64,000 nt of DNA, taken from contig NZ_CP197171.1 in the NCBI RefSeq assembly GCF_052055485.1, positions 1,426,001 to 1,490,000 on the forward strand. Direction: 5' to 3'. Source of the DNA: Amphibacillus sp052055485 (lineage in GTDB: Bacteria > Bacillota > Bacilli > Bacillales > Amphibacillaceae). The position numbers were made by a program, and so were the translations under genes. The notes beneath the pieces are model-generated. The model saw only the letters and a program-made list of their open reading frames with translations, ran no database searches and had not been told where the DNA came from. This document shows, piece by piece, positions 1 to 7,594 of the stretch. How positions within the stretch are numbered: position 1 is the first letter of the stretch; every line of letters starts with the position of its first letter.

Positions 1-1
1 T

Positions 2-307
2 GCTAAGTTAGCGTTAGAAGCAGGTGCGGATTTGGTTGCCCCCACTTTATATCGTTTTGATCCAAATGCGGTATCGACAGAGACGCCAGACTTCAAAATG
101 CTTGCTCGCATTGTAAAAGTAGTGGGTGATCGAGCGCTAGTGTTAATGGAAGGTAAGATTCATACGCCGGAAGAAGCTTTAGAAAGCATTTATTTAGGTG
201 CACATGCGGTTGTGGTTGGAAGTGCCATTACAAGGCCGCATTTAACAACAATGCGGTTTACCCAAAAGCTAAATCGATATCAAAAAGATATACCGCTATT
301 TTATTAG
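2..307 (+). CDS. nanE: N-acetylmannosamine-6-phosphate 2-epimerase, C-terminal part
   Basis: The reading frame enters from the left edge and runs 101 residues to a TAG stop. The segment GADLVAPTLYRF, then DFKMLARIV, EGKIHTPEEA and GAHAVVVGSAITRPH is the C-terminal half of the NanE TIM barrel, including the phosphate-binding GSAITRP loop. NanE converts ManNAc-6-P to GlcNAc-6-P in the cytoplasm during sialic acid or ManNAc use. The N-terminus and any nan partner genes lie outside the window. Identification rests on recognisable family motifs; the truncation is only the window edge. Confidence 0.85.
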   Translation, partial: AKLALEAGADLVAPTLYRFDPNAVSTETPDFKMLARIVKVVGDRALVLMEGKIHTPEEALESIYLGAHAVVVGSAITRPHLTTMRFTQKLNRYQKDIPLFY

Positions 308-418
308 ACCCTTTAGTGTGTGTAGGACAAAATTTATCGTTAAACATTCATTATTTCAAAGAAGAAAAGATTATATTTTTGTGAAAAACGGTGAAGAGGA
401 GTGATAAACACCTATTTT

Positions 419-468
419 ATAAAATGGTTGCTTCTATCCATATTTCTATGAAGGAGCAACCATTTTAT
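419..468. terminator. Bidirectional terminator between convergent nanE and the ARH gene
   Basis: A long inverted repeat, AAAATGGTTGCT at the left and AGCAACCATTTT at the right with one internal mismatch, sits between the two convergent stop codons. A- and T-rich flanks on both sides would let it end transcription from either strand. Confidence 0.7.
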
Positions 469-490
469 CAAATATTCTATTAACTTTAAC

Positions 491-1504
491 TTATTTACTA
501 TAGTAAGGACTATATCGCAATATTTTCTCTGCAATATCGTTAAAATCAAGATTGTTTACTTTTTCAATTTGTTCAACAGCTAATTGATCAAACTCTTGAT
601 TCATACCTCCACAAATTGCTGCGCTGATAGCACCAATTGTGTCTGTGTCTCCTCCTAAAGAAGCACTGATTCTTGCTGCTTCCATTGGTCTCCCTTTTGC
701 CATCGTTACAACAGCTAATACCGATGGAATGGTTTCAATTGTCTCCACCCCAGTGCCAATTTGATTATATAATTTCTTTTGAGCTTCTGATAAGTTATTA
801 TTTTCTACAATTTGTTTTGCGCAATCTATACGATATTTCAAAGAAGGCCCTGGCAAATCATAACCTTTTCTTAATCCGATATCAACTGTTTCATCAGCAA
901 TCTCCCAGAGAGTATTTAAATCGTTACCACCTTCAGTAACATAACTTATAATTGCAGCAACTGCACTTGCTCCAGCAATTGCTATACCGGTATTATGAGT
1001 AGGCAAGCAAATTTGGTGTACATTTTCAATCAACTGGTTCATATTTTTATAATCTGAGATAATTCCTACTGGTGCAATCTTCATTGAAGCTCCATTAGTA
1101 GTACCGAACCTACCTGTTTCGTCAATTGGAACACCTTTTTTAATTTGTTCTAAAGCTTTAAGTGTACTTGGGCCAGAAACATATGCAGAGAGTTCAGAAT
1201 TCTCATTCCACTCTGTTAGCTTTTCAATATATTGATCTACATTGAGATTCCCTTTAGAAGTTGTGATTGTATCGATGATTAATAATGTATTAATTGTATC
1301 ATCTGTTATTTCTCCAGCCTGCATATCTCGAGCTGTTAAATTAGGGTTATTCATTGATCCAATTAATTTTTGAACACCATTTTCAAATTTCTGGTTTATC
1401 ATATGCTGCGTCCATAATTCTGTAGGCATCCCCATTGCATCCCCAATGGCTCCACCAATAATTACTCCTTTTATTCGTTGAAACAAATTTGTAGCTTTAC
1501 TCAT
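491..1504 (-). CDS. ADP-ribosylglycohydrolase-family protein (DraG/ARH fold)
   Basis: A 337-residue cytoplasmic protein. N-terminal GAIGDAMGMPTE (about residues 18-29), GEITDDT (metal ligands T67, D68, D69) and GGDTDTIGAI (D286, D288) are the di-magnesium site motifs of the ARH/DraG family, and all ligands look intact, so an active hydrolase is expected. Family members cleave ADP-ribose from proteins or small molecules; others act on unknown N- or O-ribosides. The start is ATG with GAGGAGG eight bases upstream. It is the last gene after an antiterminator and a PTS EIIBC gene, 58 bp behind the latter. No classical phospho-glycosidase is present in this operon, so the enzyme may act on the PTS-imported compound. 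The substrate is unknown; the family call is firm. Confidence 0.85.
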   Translation of the reverse strand: MSKATNLFQRIKGVIIGGAIGDAMGMPTELWTQHMINQKFENGVQKLIGSMNNPNLTARDMQAGEITDDTINTLLIIDTITTSKGNLNVDQYIEKLTEWNENSELSAYVSGPSTLKALEQIKKGVPIDETGRFGTTNGASMKIAPVGIISDYKNMNQLIENVHQICLPTHNTGIAIAGASAVAAIISYVTEGGNDLNTLWEIADETVDIGLRKGYDLPGPSLKYRIDCAKQIVENNNLSEAQKKLYNQIGTGVETIETIPSVLAVVTMAKGRPMEAARISASLGGDTDTIGAISAAICGGMNQEFDQLAVEQIEKVNNLDFNDIAEKILRYSPYYSK

Positions 1505-1562
1505 TATCCATTCCTCCTCAATGGCTTTAAAAAGCTTTTATTAATTAATTGAGAAATTACAT

Positions 1563-3287
1563 TTAGTTTGTTAATTTTTCTTCGACAATATTATCTTTAC
1601 CAGTCGGCTCATTAAAAGTAACATATGCAAGTATGAAACAAACTACAATAGTTGCTAATGATGCAATTGCAGCGATATATAATCCAAACATATCTCCGTT
1701 AGCCGGATTGATAAAGCCAACAATTCCAAATAAACCTATCGTTGGTGCAAAGTTATTCACAGAGAATAAAGCAATAATGACTGCACCAATTGCACTTCCT
1801 ATACAGCAAATTAGAATTCTTTTTTTAACTGGAAGGGTGATACCATAAATGGCCGGTTCAATGATAGCAAATAAAGTAGAAATCATTGCTGGCACACATA
1901 AAGATTTTGTCTTTTTCATTTTCGTTCTAAGATAAACTGCTAATACGACAGCTAGTTGAGCAAATGGTATTGTGTAAATCATTGGCATTAATGGATCAAA
2001 TCCCTGTGTAGCTAAATTGTTTATTCCAATAGTCACCATCGGCCAGTGTAATCCTAAAATTACAAGTGGTGTATAGAAAAAGCCGACAAATAATGCAGTT
2101 ATAACTGGAGACGCATTATATAAGAAACCAATACCTGAAGAGATTCCCATGCTTGCGAAGTTAGCAATCGGTCCAATGACAAGAATAGTAATCGGAACAC
2201 CTATAAGTAAAGTAATAAATGGAACAAATGTAAAGCCCATATTTTTAGGGATTCTTTTCCTCAATATTCGTTCTAATTTAGAAATAAAGAACATAGCTAA
2301 TATGACTGGAATAACTGTTGACTCATAACCGAATTCAGGAAAAATAATTGGGATACCAAAGAAAGTATTATAAATAGGTGTTTCTAAAAAAGTCTCGAAA
2401 AAAAGAAAATACAATGGTTCACCAGTTGTTAAGTCAGTTAAAATATTCGGAAAAACTAAAGAAGCACCTACCATCATGCCTATAAATCCATCCGATTGAA
2501 ATGCTTTCGCACTCGTATAGCCAAGAACAATAGGGAAAAATGTAAATAATGCATTTCCCATTGCATTTAAAATAATATAAGCTCCGTCTCCTTCTTCTAT
2601 GATACCTAATGAACCCAACAAAGAATGCAGTCCTAAGATCAAAGCAGTACCTATCAATATTCCCAGTGTTGGTGTTATAATCTTAGTTATTACTTCAATG
2701 AAACGGTTTAACATACTTTTCCCTTCACCTTCTGGTTCTGCACTGTTCCCTTGTTTCTCTGTTCCTAATTGTTCTATAATCTCTTCATAAACATCTTCAA
2801 CATGCGTACCAATGACTACTTGATATTGACCGCCAGATTGTTGGGCTGTAATAATTTCATTATGATTTAATAATTCGGATTCATTAACTTTATTCGAATC
2901 ATAAATATTAAATCGTAACCTGGTCATGCAATGAGCTACTCTCTCTACGTTTTCTTTACCACCTATATGATCAATGATATATTTTGCTAACTTTGCATGT
3001 TTACCCATTTCGATCCTCCTTAAAAGATAATTATTTGTATCTACATTCATTTGTTCATAAATGGCTTCCAACTCTTTTGCAAGTTTGTTGCCAATAAGTA
3101 AATCTATCCCATATTCATTTTTCGAAATTGCATAGATAGCTTTGTTTTGTTTAAGGATTGTTTCTTTAATAAGTGTCTTGTCTTTCACGTGAACTTCTAA
3201 ACGTGAAGCATTGACTACTACATTATTAATATTTTCTTTACCACCTACATTAGCTTGAATTTCCACTATTAATTTTTGAGCATCCAT
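1563..3287 (-). CDS. PTS beta-glucoside-type EIIBC with an extra degenerate EIIB domain
   Basis: The frame encodes 574 residues. Residues 1-75 resemble an EIIB domain (GGKENINNVVVNA) but the phosphoryl cysteine position is Asn26. Residues 94-180 are a complete EIIB (GGKENVERVAHCMTRLRF, Cys120). From about residue 195 on comes the multi-spanning EIIC of the glucose-glucoside superfamily. No EIIA domain is attached, so EIIA must come from elsewhere. An in-frame ATG at residue 94 has AAGGAGG six bases upstream and would give a normal 481-residue EIIBC (1563-3008); the upstream ATG also has a good GGAGGGGG site. Both products may be made. It follows a LicT-like gene with a RAT and terminator in between. 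It would import and phosphorylate a glycoside; the specificity is not visible. Confidence 0.85.
   Translation of the reverse strand: MDAQKLIVEIQANVGGKENINNVVVNASRLEVHVKDKTLIKETILKQNKAIYAISKNEYGIDLLIGNKLAKELEAIYEQMNVDTNNYLLRRIEMGKHAKLAKYIIDHIGGKENVERVAHCMTRLRFNIYDSNKVNESELLNHNEIITAQQSGGQYQVVIGTHVEDVYEEIIEQLGTEKQGNSAEPEGEGKSMLNRFIEVITKIITPTLGILIGTALILGLHSLLGSLGIIEEGDGAYIILNAMGNALFTFFPIVLGYTSAKAFQSDGFIGMMVGASLVFPNILTDLTTGEPLYFLFFETFLETPIYNTFFGIPIIFPEFGYESTVIPVILAMFFISKLERILRKRIPKNMGFTFVPFITLLIGVPITILVIGPIANFASMGISSGIGFLYNASPVITALFVGFFYTPLVILGLHWPMVTIGINNLATQGFDPLMPMIYTIPFAQLAVVLAVYLRTKMKKTKSLCVPAMISTLFAIIEPAIYGITLPVKKRILICCIGSAIGAVIIALFSVNNFAPTIGLFGIVGFINPANGDMFGLYIAAIASLATIVVCFILAYVTFNEPTGKDNIVEEKLTN
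3006..3021 (-). promoter_or_regulatory. Strong internal ribosome binding site and alternative ATG inside the EIIBC frame
   Basis: On the minus strand AAGGAGG lies six bases before an in-frame ATG (3008-3006) that begins MGKHAKLAKYI, exactly where an ordinary EIIB domain would start. It may mark the original start of the gene, before the degenerate first domain was fused upstream, or a second start still in use. Confidence 0.6.
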
Positions 3288-3313
3288 CTATCCCCCTCCA
3301 TTATTTAGGACAT

Positions 3314-3360
3314 AAAAAAGACCTATCTCCACCCCTTGATTTTGAAGTGATAGATAGGCC
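3314..3360 (-). terminator. Intrinsic terminator controlled by antitermination
   Basis: On the minus strand, GGCCTATCT pairs with AGATAGGTC, followed by TTTTTT and then the EIIBC start. Its left arm overlaps the 3' end of the RAT sequence, so RNA bound by the LicT-like protein could not form this hairpin. Confidence 0.8.
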
Positions 3361-3386
3361 TTGCCTGATTTAACAGTAACAAACCT
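3357..3386 (-). promoter_or_regulatory. RAT (ribonucleic antiterminator) for the adjacent LicT-like protein
   Basis: The minus-strand sequence reads GGTTTGTTACTGTTAAATCA followed by GGCAAGGCC. This closely matches the LicT/SacY RAT pattern GGATTGTTACTG...CAGGCAAAACC. It overlaps the terminator downstream and precedes the EIIBC gene. Confidence 0.85.
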
Positions 3387-3434
3387 CATATTTAATTAAG
3401 ATAACATACTTGAGAAATTGAAGTATTAGTCATC

Positions 3435-3463
3435 ATAGTAAACGTTTTTATATTCTGTGTCAA
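3435..3463 (-). promoter_or_regulatory. Sigma-A promoter with cre-like site for the EIIBC-ARH operon
   Basis: The minus strand has TTGACA, 17 bases, then TACTAT, overlapping the last codons of the antiterminator gene. The spacer holds AAAAACGTTTACTA, resembling a CcpA cre site. Transcription would enter the RAT and terminator before reaching the EIIBC gene. Confidence 0.65.
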
Positions 3464-4284
3464 CTATTCTCATGAATTAATCTTTGTAGATGTAAAGCAA
3501 CATATCCTAAATCGGATTCAGAAAAATGAAAATTATGTTCTGATTCTGTAAAAGCTGCTACCTTTTCAGCGCAGTTAAAAGCCCTATGGTATTTGTTTTT
3601 AATCATCTCAAACATTTCATCATCAAGTTGTTGACTTCCCTTTCGGTTAATTGAAAAATCTAAATGAGTAACCAGCCTCTGATAAGAAATACTTTCTTTA
3701 TCTATTTCAATATTTAGTTCACTGGATATAATAGTGATCATATCCTGTACAATCCGAGCTTTTTCTGCTGCCTTTTCAGGATCAGTACTATTTTTTATTT
3801 TAGCAGTGTGTATATGAATTGCTAAATATGCAGCCTCGTCAATCGGAAAATGGATACCTGTTCTTTTTTGAACGAGGTCAACAGCCCATAAACCTATTTC
3901 AAATTCTTGCTTATAAAGCAATCTAATTTCATTTAATAATTTATTTTTCATGATAATTCCTTTTTCCATTCTTTCCAAGGCAAATGACAAGTGATCTGTT
4001 AAAGAGATATGAATATGATTATTTAATTGAACTCCTAATGTGTCCTCAGCATAACTGATAATTTCTTCACTAAGCATGATGTGTTCTTCAGGTAAAGTTA
4101 ATAGAAGTTCTTTAAATTTCTCATTCTCTTTTTCCAGTACAAATATTTTCTCAATTTTGTTTTGGTCAACTAAATCATTTTTTCCTTTTTGAAAAGCAAT
4201 GCCTGATCCGATCAGAATTTTTTCTATCCCTTTATCTTTGATAATAATTGCATTATTATTCAACACACGGTTAATTTTTATCAC
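3460..4284 (-). CDS. BglG/LicT-family transcription antiterminator
   Basis: A 274-residue protein. Residues 1-58 form the RNA-binding CAT domain (start MIKINRVLNNNAIIIKD), followed by two PRD domains (about 65-170 and 172-274) carrying conserved histidines, as in HIHISLTDHLSFALER and AYLAIHIHTA. Proteins of this family bind a RAT in nascent RNA and prevent termination when the PTS substrate is available. Phosphorylation of the PRDs by EIIB and HPr sets their activity. A matching RAT and terminator lie between this gene and the EIIBC gene, so its target is visible. I see no RAT upstream of the gene itself. Family assignment is secure; the inducer is unknown. Confidence 0.92.
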   Translation of the reverse strand: MIKINRVLNNNAIIIKDKGIEKILIGSGIAFQKGKNDLVDQNKIEKIFVLEKENEKFKELLLTLPEEHIMLSEEIISYAEDTLGVQLNNHIHISLTDHLSFALERMEKGIIMKNKLLNEIRLLYKQEFEIGLWAVDLVQKRTGIHFPIDEAAYLAIHIHTAKIKNSTDPEKAAEKARIVQDMITIISSELNIEIDKESISYQRLVTHLDFSINRKGSQQLDDEMFEMIKNKYHRAFNCAEKVAAFTESEHNFHFSESDLGYVALHLQRLIHENS

Positions 4285-4429
4285 ACATCTAGCTCCTCTC
4301 TTTAAAAAACTTGAGAACTTTATTCGTATATATGATTCATTTCAATGTTACACAAAAGAATGAAAGATGCAATCTTTACATTTCTTAGATTAAGAAATAA
4401 ATTGCCTTTTTTAAGGTATTGTTGTTGAC

Positions 4430-4668
4430 CTAATTTAACTTCTCTACAACACGATTAGAAATATAAATACTATTATCCTGCGTTGTAATTTCTCTAAACT
4501 GCTCATCAAAACCTTCTAAAACACTTTCAATAAGTTCATCTCTTTTCACATTTTTAAACTCCAATTCATAAGTAGTATAAATTTTTTTGGGTCGGGACTC
4601 AATAAATCAATTTGTTCAAGAGTGTTCTTTTTTAAATTAACAAGATCTATTCCTCTAACAGAAAATAT
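4430..4668 (-). pseudogene. Frameshifted gene remnant
   Basis: The minus strand encodes FIIFSVRGIDLVNLKK...EQIDLLSPDPKK, then after a run of seven A the coding sense continues in another frame as YTTYELEFKNVKRDELIESV and on to a TAG at 4432. The join in the A7 run suggests a one-base indel. No start codon or ribosome site is present upstream, where stops appear. The family is not recognised. Protein-like composition in two adjoining frames is the only evidence. Confidence 0.5.
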
Positions 4669-4898
4669 AATGAATCACTCTCATCTTACACTTCACTTAG
4701 CGACTGAAATTTTATTATATTAAGGGTAAACATTGTTGAAAATAAAAATGCCAGACTCATAAAATATCAAACTTATTTTTGCTGTAATACAAGACTCTTC
4801 TTATTCTAATATTGTGAAATTATGATCAATAGAATACTAACAAAAAATAAGAGGGAAAATCAAATATCAATTGAATTTTCTAAAGACATGTATTTTTT

Positions 4899-5098
4899 CT
4901 AAAAATCTAAATCGAATTCTATTTTGATGTCGACAAGTCCTTCGTCAAAGTGATAAAGAGGATAAAAGTCCCCTTGGTATGGTAGATAATAACTTTTTCC
5001 TATCTTCTATTATTGCTGTAATTGAGTGTTTTCTGTTCAGGTAATGGTCCAGTACTTGTAATAATAGTGATACGAAAAAGTAAGAAAATGGTCCCCGA
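4899..5098 (-). pseudogene. Second frameshifted gene remnant
   Basis: One minus frame reads SYFFVSLLLQVLDHYLNRKH and continues with SITAIIEDRKKLLSTIP. A neighbouring frame then gives YQGDFYPLYHFDEGLVDIKI, ending in a stop at 4901. The two halves fit one decayed reading frame with a shift near 4975. The family is not recognised. It may belong to the same decayed locus as the neighbouring remnants on this strand. Confidence 0.45.
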
Positions 5099-5170
5099 TA
5101 TGTATAGATATATCGATTAACTTTTCAAATCACTTTTTCGTAATGATCTTTCTATTTTCCAAAGATCTCT

Positions 5171-5461
5171 TTATATTTCAATGATACATTCATTAGATTT
5201 TGGGAATTTACTGGTTATAATGACATAATAGCCATCAAATACTTTTTCCTCTTTAATCAGGAAGTAGTATATGCTTAATACATTCCAGTTCCCCTCTAAT
5301 AAAAGATTAAATTTTCGATAATTAGAATTAATACTTTGTTTATCAAGCATGTTTTCGAATTTGTGAGTGGTATAAGATACTGTAAATATCTGACCACGTA
5401 ATTGCTCTATTAAAAAAGTGTGATCAAAACATGCTGGCCAAAAGCTTAGCATGTTTTTCAT
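5171..5461 (-). CDS. Hypothetical 96-residue protein, possibly a gene fragment
   Basis: An open frame starting MKNMLSFWPACFDHTFLIEQ with aromatic and hydrophobic stretches (NWNVLSIYYFLIKEEKVF). I see no ribosome binding site before its ATG, and broken frames on the same strand lie just downstream, so it is probably the surviving 5' or middle piece of a decayed locus. An inverted repeat (TTAGCAT...ATGCTAA, about 5447-5473) spans its start. No family is recognised and expression is doubtful. Confidence 0.3.
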   Translation of the reverse strand: MKNMLSFWPACFDHTFLIEQLRGQIFTVSYTTHKFENMLDKQSINSNYRKFNLLLEGNWNVLSIYYFLIKEEKVFDGYYVIITSKFPKSNECIIEI

Positions 5462-5554
5462 TATTTATGCTAAGATAAGCATAGAATAAAGAATGGAAAG
5501 TCGTTTGAAAAACATTTTATTCAGTGGTACTGAATATCAGAAGGGAAATGAAGT

Positions 5555-6205
5555 ATGAATCAATTACGCCTTAGAATCCTCATGATGATATTAGGTAATT
5601 TATTATTAGGTACATCTATTGGAATATTTATTATTGGTGATTTAGGCACAGACCCATTTGCAACAATGAATATCGGCATTAGCTCAACACTAGGTCTTTC
5701 TTTTGGGGTATATCAATTATTGTTTAATATCGCGCTCTTTTTTATTGTTCTTTTTTATGGCAGAGATTTAATTGGCTTTGGAACATTAATCAATATGACG
5801 ATTGTTGGATTTACTGCTGATTTTGTATTATATATATATGACTTTTTTGCAGTTGGCCAATTGTCGATGATCATTAGAATCCTATTGCTTTTGGTGGGAA
5901 TTTTAGCGGCTGGATCAGGCCTGTCACTTTATATTTCAGCACGATTAGGGGTAGCTCCTTACGATGGTTTACCATTAATGATCATAAAATTAACTAAAGA
6001 ACGTATATCTTTTAGTAAGGCAAGAGTATTAGTAGATGCGACTGCGGTCGTTATCGGCTTTTTCTTTGGAGCTGTGGTTGGGATTGGTACCTTGGTCATT
6101 ACTTTGGCGATAGGTCCGTTAGTCCAGTTTCTCAATACAAATTTCTCCGAGCCTGTTATTCAAAGGTATGATGTAACAAATCGGGAACTTGAAGAAATGA
6201 ATTGA
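5555..6205 (+). CDS. YczE/YyaS/YitT-family integral membrane protein
   Basis: A 216-residue protein with about five hydrophobic spans. The motifs GTSIGIFIIGDLGTDPFATMNIGIS near the N-terminus and the repeat-like LYISARLGVAPYDGLPLMI in the second half are typical of the YczE/YyaS group: two similar halves, each with a (L/G)GxxPxD motif. Molecular function is not established; some relatives affect lipopeptide production or are guessed to be transporters. The gene stands alone between decayed DNA and a divergent-function LacI gene, with an AAGGGA site eleven bases before the ATG. Family call is good; the role is unknown. Confidence 0.75.
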   Translation: MNQLRLRILMMILGNLLLGTSIGIFIIGDLGTDPFATMNIGISSTLGLSFGVYQLLFNIALFFIVLFYGRDLIGFGTLINMTIVGFTADFVLYIYDFFAVGQLSMIIRILLLLVGILAAGSGLSLYISARLGVAPYDGLPLMIIKLTKERISFSKARVLVDATAVVIGFFFGAVVGIGTLVITLAIGPLVQFLNTNFSEPVIQRYDVTNRELEEMN

Positions 6206-6383
6206 TGGAGTCTTAGTTATGACTTGCACATTTTTGGCTAATAAAGCACATTATAAATGTTAACGTTAAAATGAATAATTATAAATAGCTAAGGTGCTAA
6301 TATATACTTAGTTAAAAAAACGGCTTAATATAGCGTTATTATTAGCAGGATATTCAAAAAAACAAATTATATTAAAAAAACTA

Positions 6384-6412
6384 TTGACTGCAAAAATGTT
6401 ATACGCTATCAT
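6384..6412 (+). promoter_or_regulatory. Promoter of the LacI-type regulator gene
   Basis: TTGACT, 17 bases, TATCAT lies 33 bases before the ATG. The imperfect inverted repeat ATGTTATACGCTATCAT overlaps the spacer and -10, so autoregulation is plausible. A second palindrome, TGTTAACGTTAAA, occurs upstream at about 6258-6270 and resembles the operator-like site in front of the GH1 gene. Confidence 0.65.
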
Positions 6413-6444
6413 TTGAATATAAATACAATTTGGAGTTGTAGCCA

Positions 6445-7428
6445 ATGAGTAATTTAAAAGAAGTTGCAAAACTTGCTAATGTATCAATGATGACTGTATC
6501 AAGAGCGATTAATACACCTGAAAAGGTGAGTGAAAAGACACGTGAGAAGATAGAGAAGGCAATGGCGGTACTAAATTACTCTACAAATCCGATTGCCAAA
6601 GCACTTGTTAAAGGAAAGACAAATATTGTTGAACTCTATATACCGAAACATATAGATATTAATTCAAATTATGTGATGTTAATTATTGCAGGTGTATCAG
6701 AAGCACTAAGTCAACATCAATTGTCAATGCTTTTGATCAGGGATTTTGATGCACATCGTTATAGTGATGGTGTAATTATTACTGGCTTAACGAAGGAAGA
6801 CCACTATAATGTTGAGAACTATTTAAAATTTAGTAATAAACAAGTTGTCGTTTTCGGACATAGTGATTTTTTACAAGCCCCACATATTGATGTTGATAAT
6901 GTCAATGGTTTCAAAATAGGGGTTGATCATCTTATTGAATATGGCCATCGAGATATAGCCTTTTTTAACCTATCTGAAAAAGAGAATGAAAGAATCGCTA
7001 ATGAACGATTTACTGGATATAAGGAAAGCATTACATCAATTGATAAAGATGTTAAGCTCGATCAATTATTTTATTCAGAAAACTATATTCATACAGCTTA
7101 TGAAGAAGCCAAGTGTTTCCTAGCGAAACCTTTTGAATTTACAGCTATTGCTTGTGCAGCTGATGCACTTGCTGTTGGTACATTACATGCAGCGAAGGAT
7201 TTAGGAATAAACGTTCCTAATGAACTATCGATTTTGGGTTTTGATGGTATGGGAGTTGAGAAAATATCGACCCCTTCCATTACAACAGTTAAGCAACCTA
7301 TTTTTGAAATTGGTAAGGAGCTTGGTGAAATTGTGGTCAAAAAAATAAATGATGAAATGTATGAGTTGCCAATCAAGATGATTTTGCCTACTTTAGAAGC
7401 TGGCGAATCGATTCAACGTCTTAATTGA
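6445..7428 (+). CDS. LacI-family transcriptional regulator of the beta-glucan oligosaccharide operon
   Basis: A 327-residue protein. The N-terminal helix-turn-helix reads NLKEVAKLANVSMMTVSRAI, followed by the hinge helix (NPIAKALVKGKT) and a periplasmic-binding-protein-like effector domain ending ISILGFDGMGVEKISTPSITTVKQP. It would bind DNA as a dimer and release it on binding a sugar. The GH1 gene begins 166 bp downstream and the same strand continues through a transporter and glycosidases, which makes these its likely targets. TGTTAACGATAACA between them is the candidate operator. The inducer is unknown. Confidence 0.9.
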   Translation: MSNLKEVAKLANVSMMTVSRAINTPEKVSEKTREKIEKAMAVLNYSTNPIAKALVKGKTNIVELYIPKHIDINSNYVMLIIAGVSEALSQHQLSMLLIRDFDAHRYSDGVIITGLTKEDHYNVENYLKFSNKQVVVFGHSDFLQAPHIDVDNVNGFKIGVDHLIEYGHRDIAFFNLSEKENERIANERFTGYKESITSIDKDVKLDQLFYSENYIHTAYEEAKCFLAKPFEFTAIACAADALAVGTLHAAKDLGINVPNELSILGFDGMGVEKISTPSITTVKQPIFEIGKELGEIVVKKINDEMYELPIKMILPTLEAGESIQRLN

Positions 7429-7454
7429 TTAAGTTCATAAGTTGAATTTTTCTT

Positions 7455-7483
7455 TTGTCCAAAATGTTAACGATAACAAATAT
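7455..7483 (+). promoter_or_regulatory. Promoter and LacI-type operator of the GH1-ABC-GH30 operon
   Basis: TTGTCC, 17 bases, AAATAT forms a possible promoter. Its spacer contains the near-perfect palindrome TGTTAACGATAACA (7465-7478), ideally placed for repression by the LacI protein encoded just upstream. The -10 is poor, so the exact promoter is uncertain; the palindrome is clear. Confidence 0.55.
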
Positions 7484-7594
7484 TTAATATTCAAAATGAA
7501 AGCGGATTCACTAATTAAGTATGTATCTTCAGTCTCAGTCATTGAAACATGAATAGTGATTGAACTGAATTATTGAACAGTATGGAGGGGTTTT

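Noticed and set aside
4285..4420. RAT upstream of the left-hand LicT-like gene
   Set aside because: No GGATTGTTACTG-like sequence or overlapping terminator was found there.
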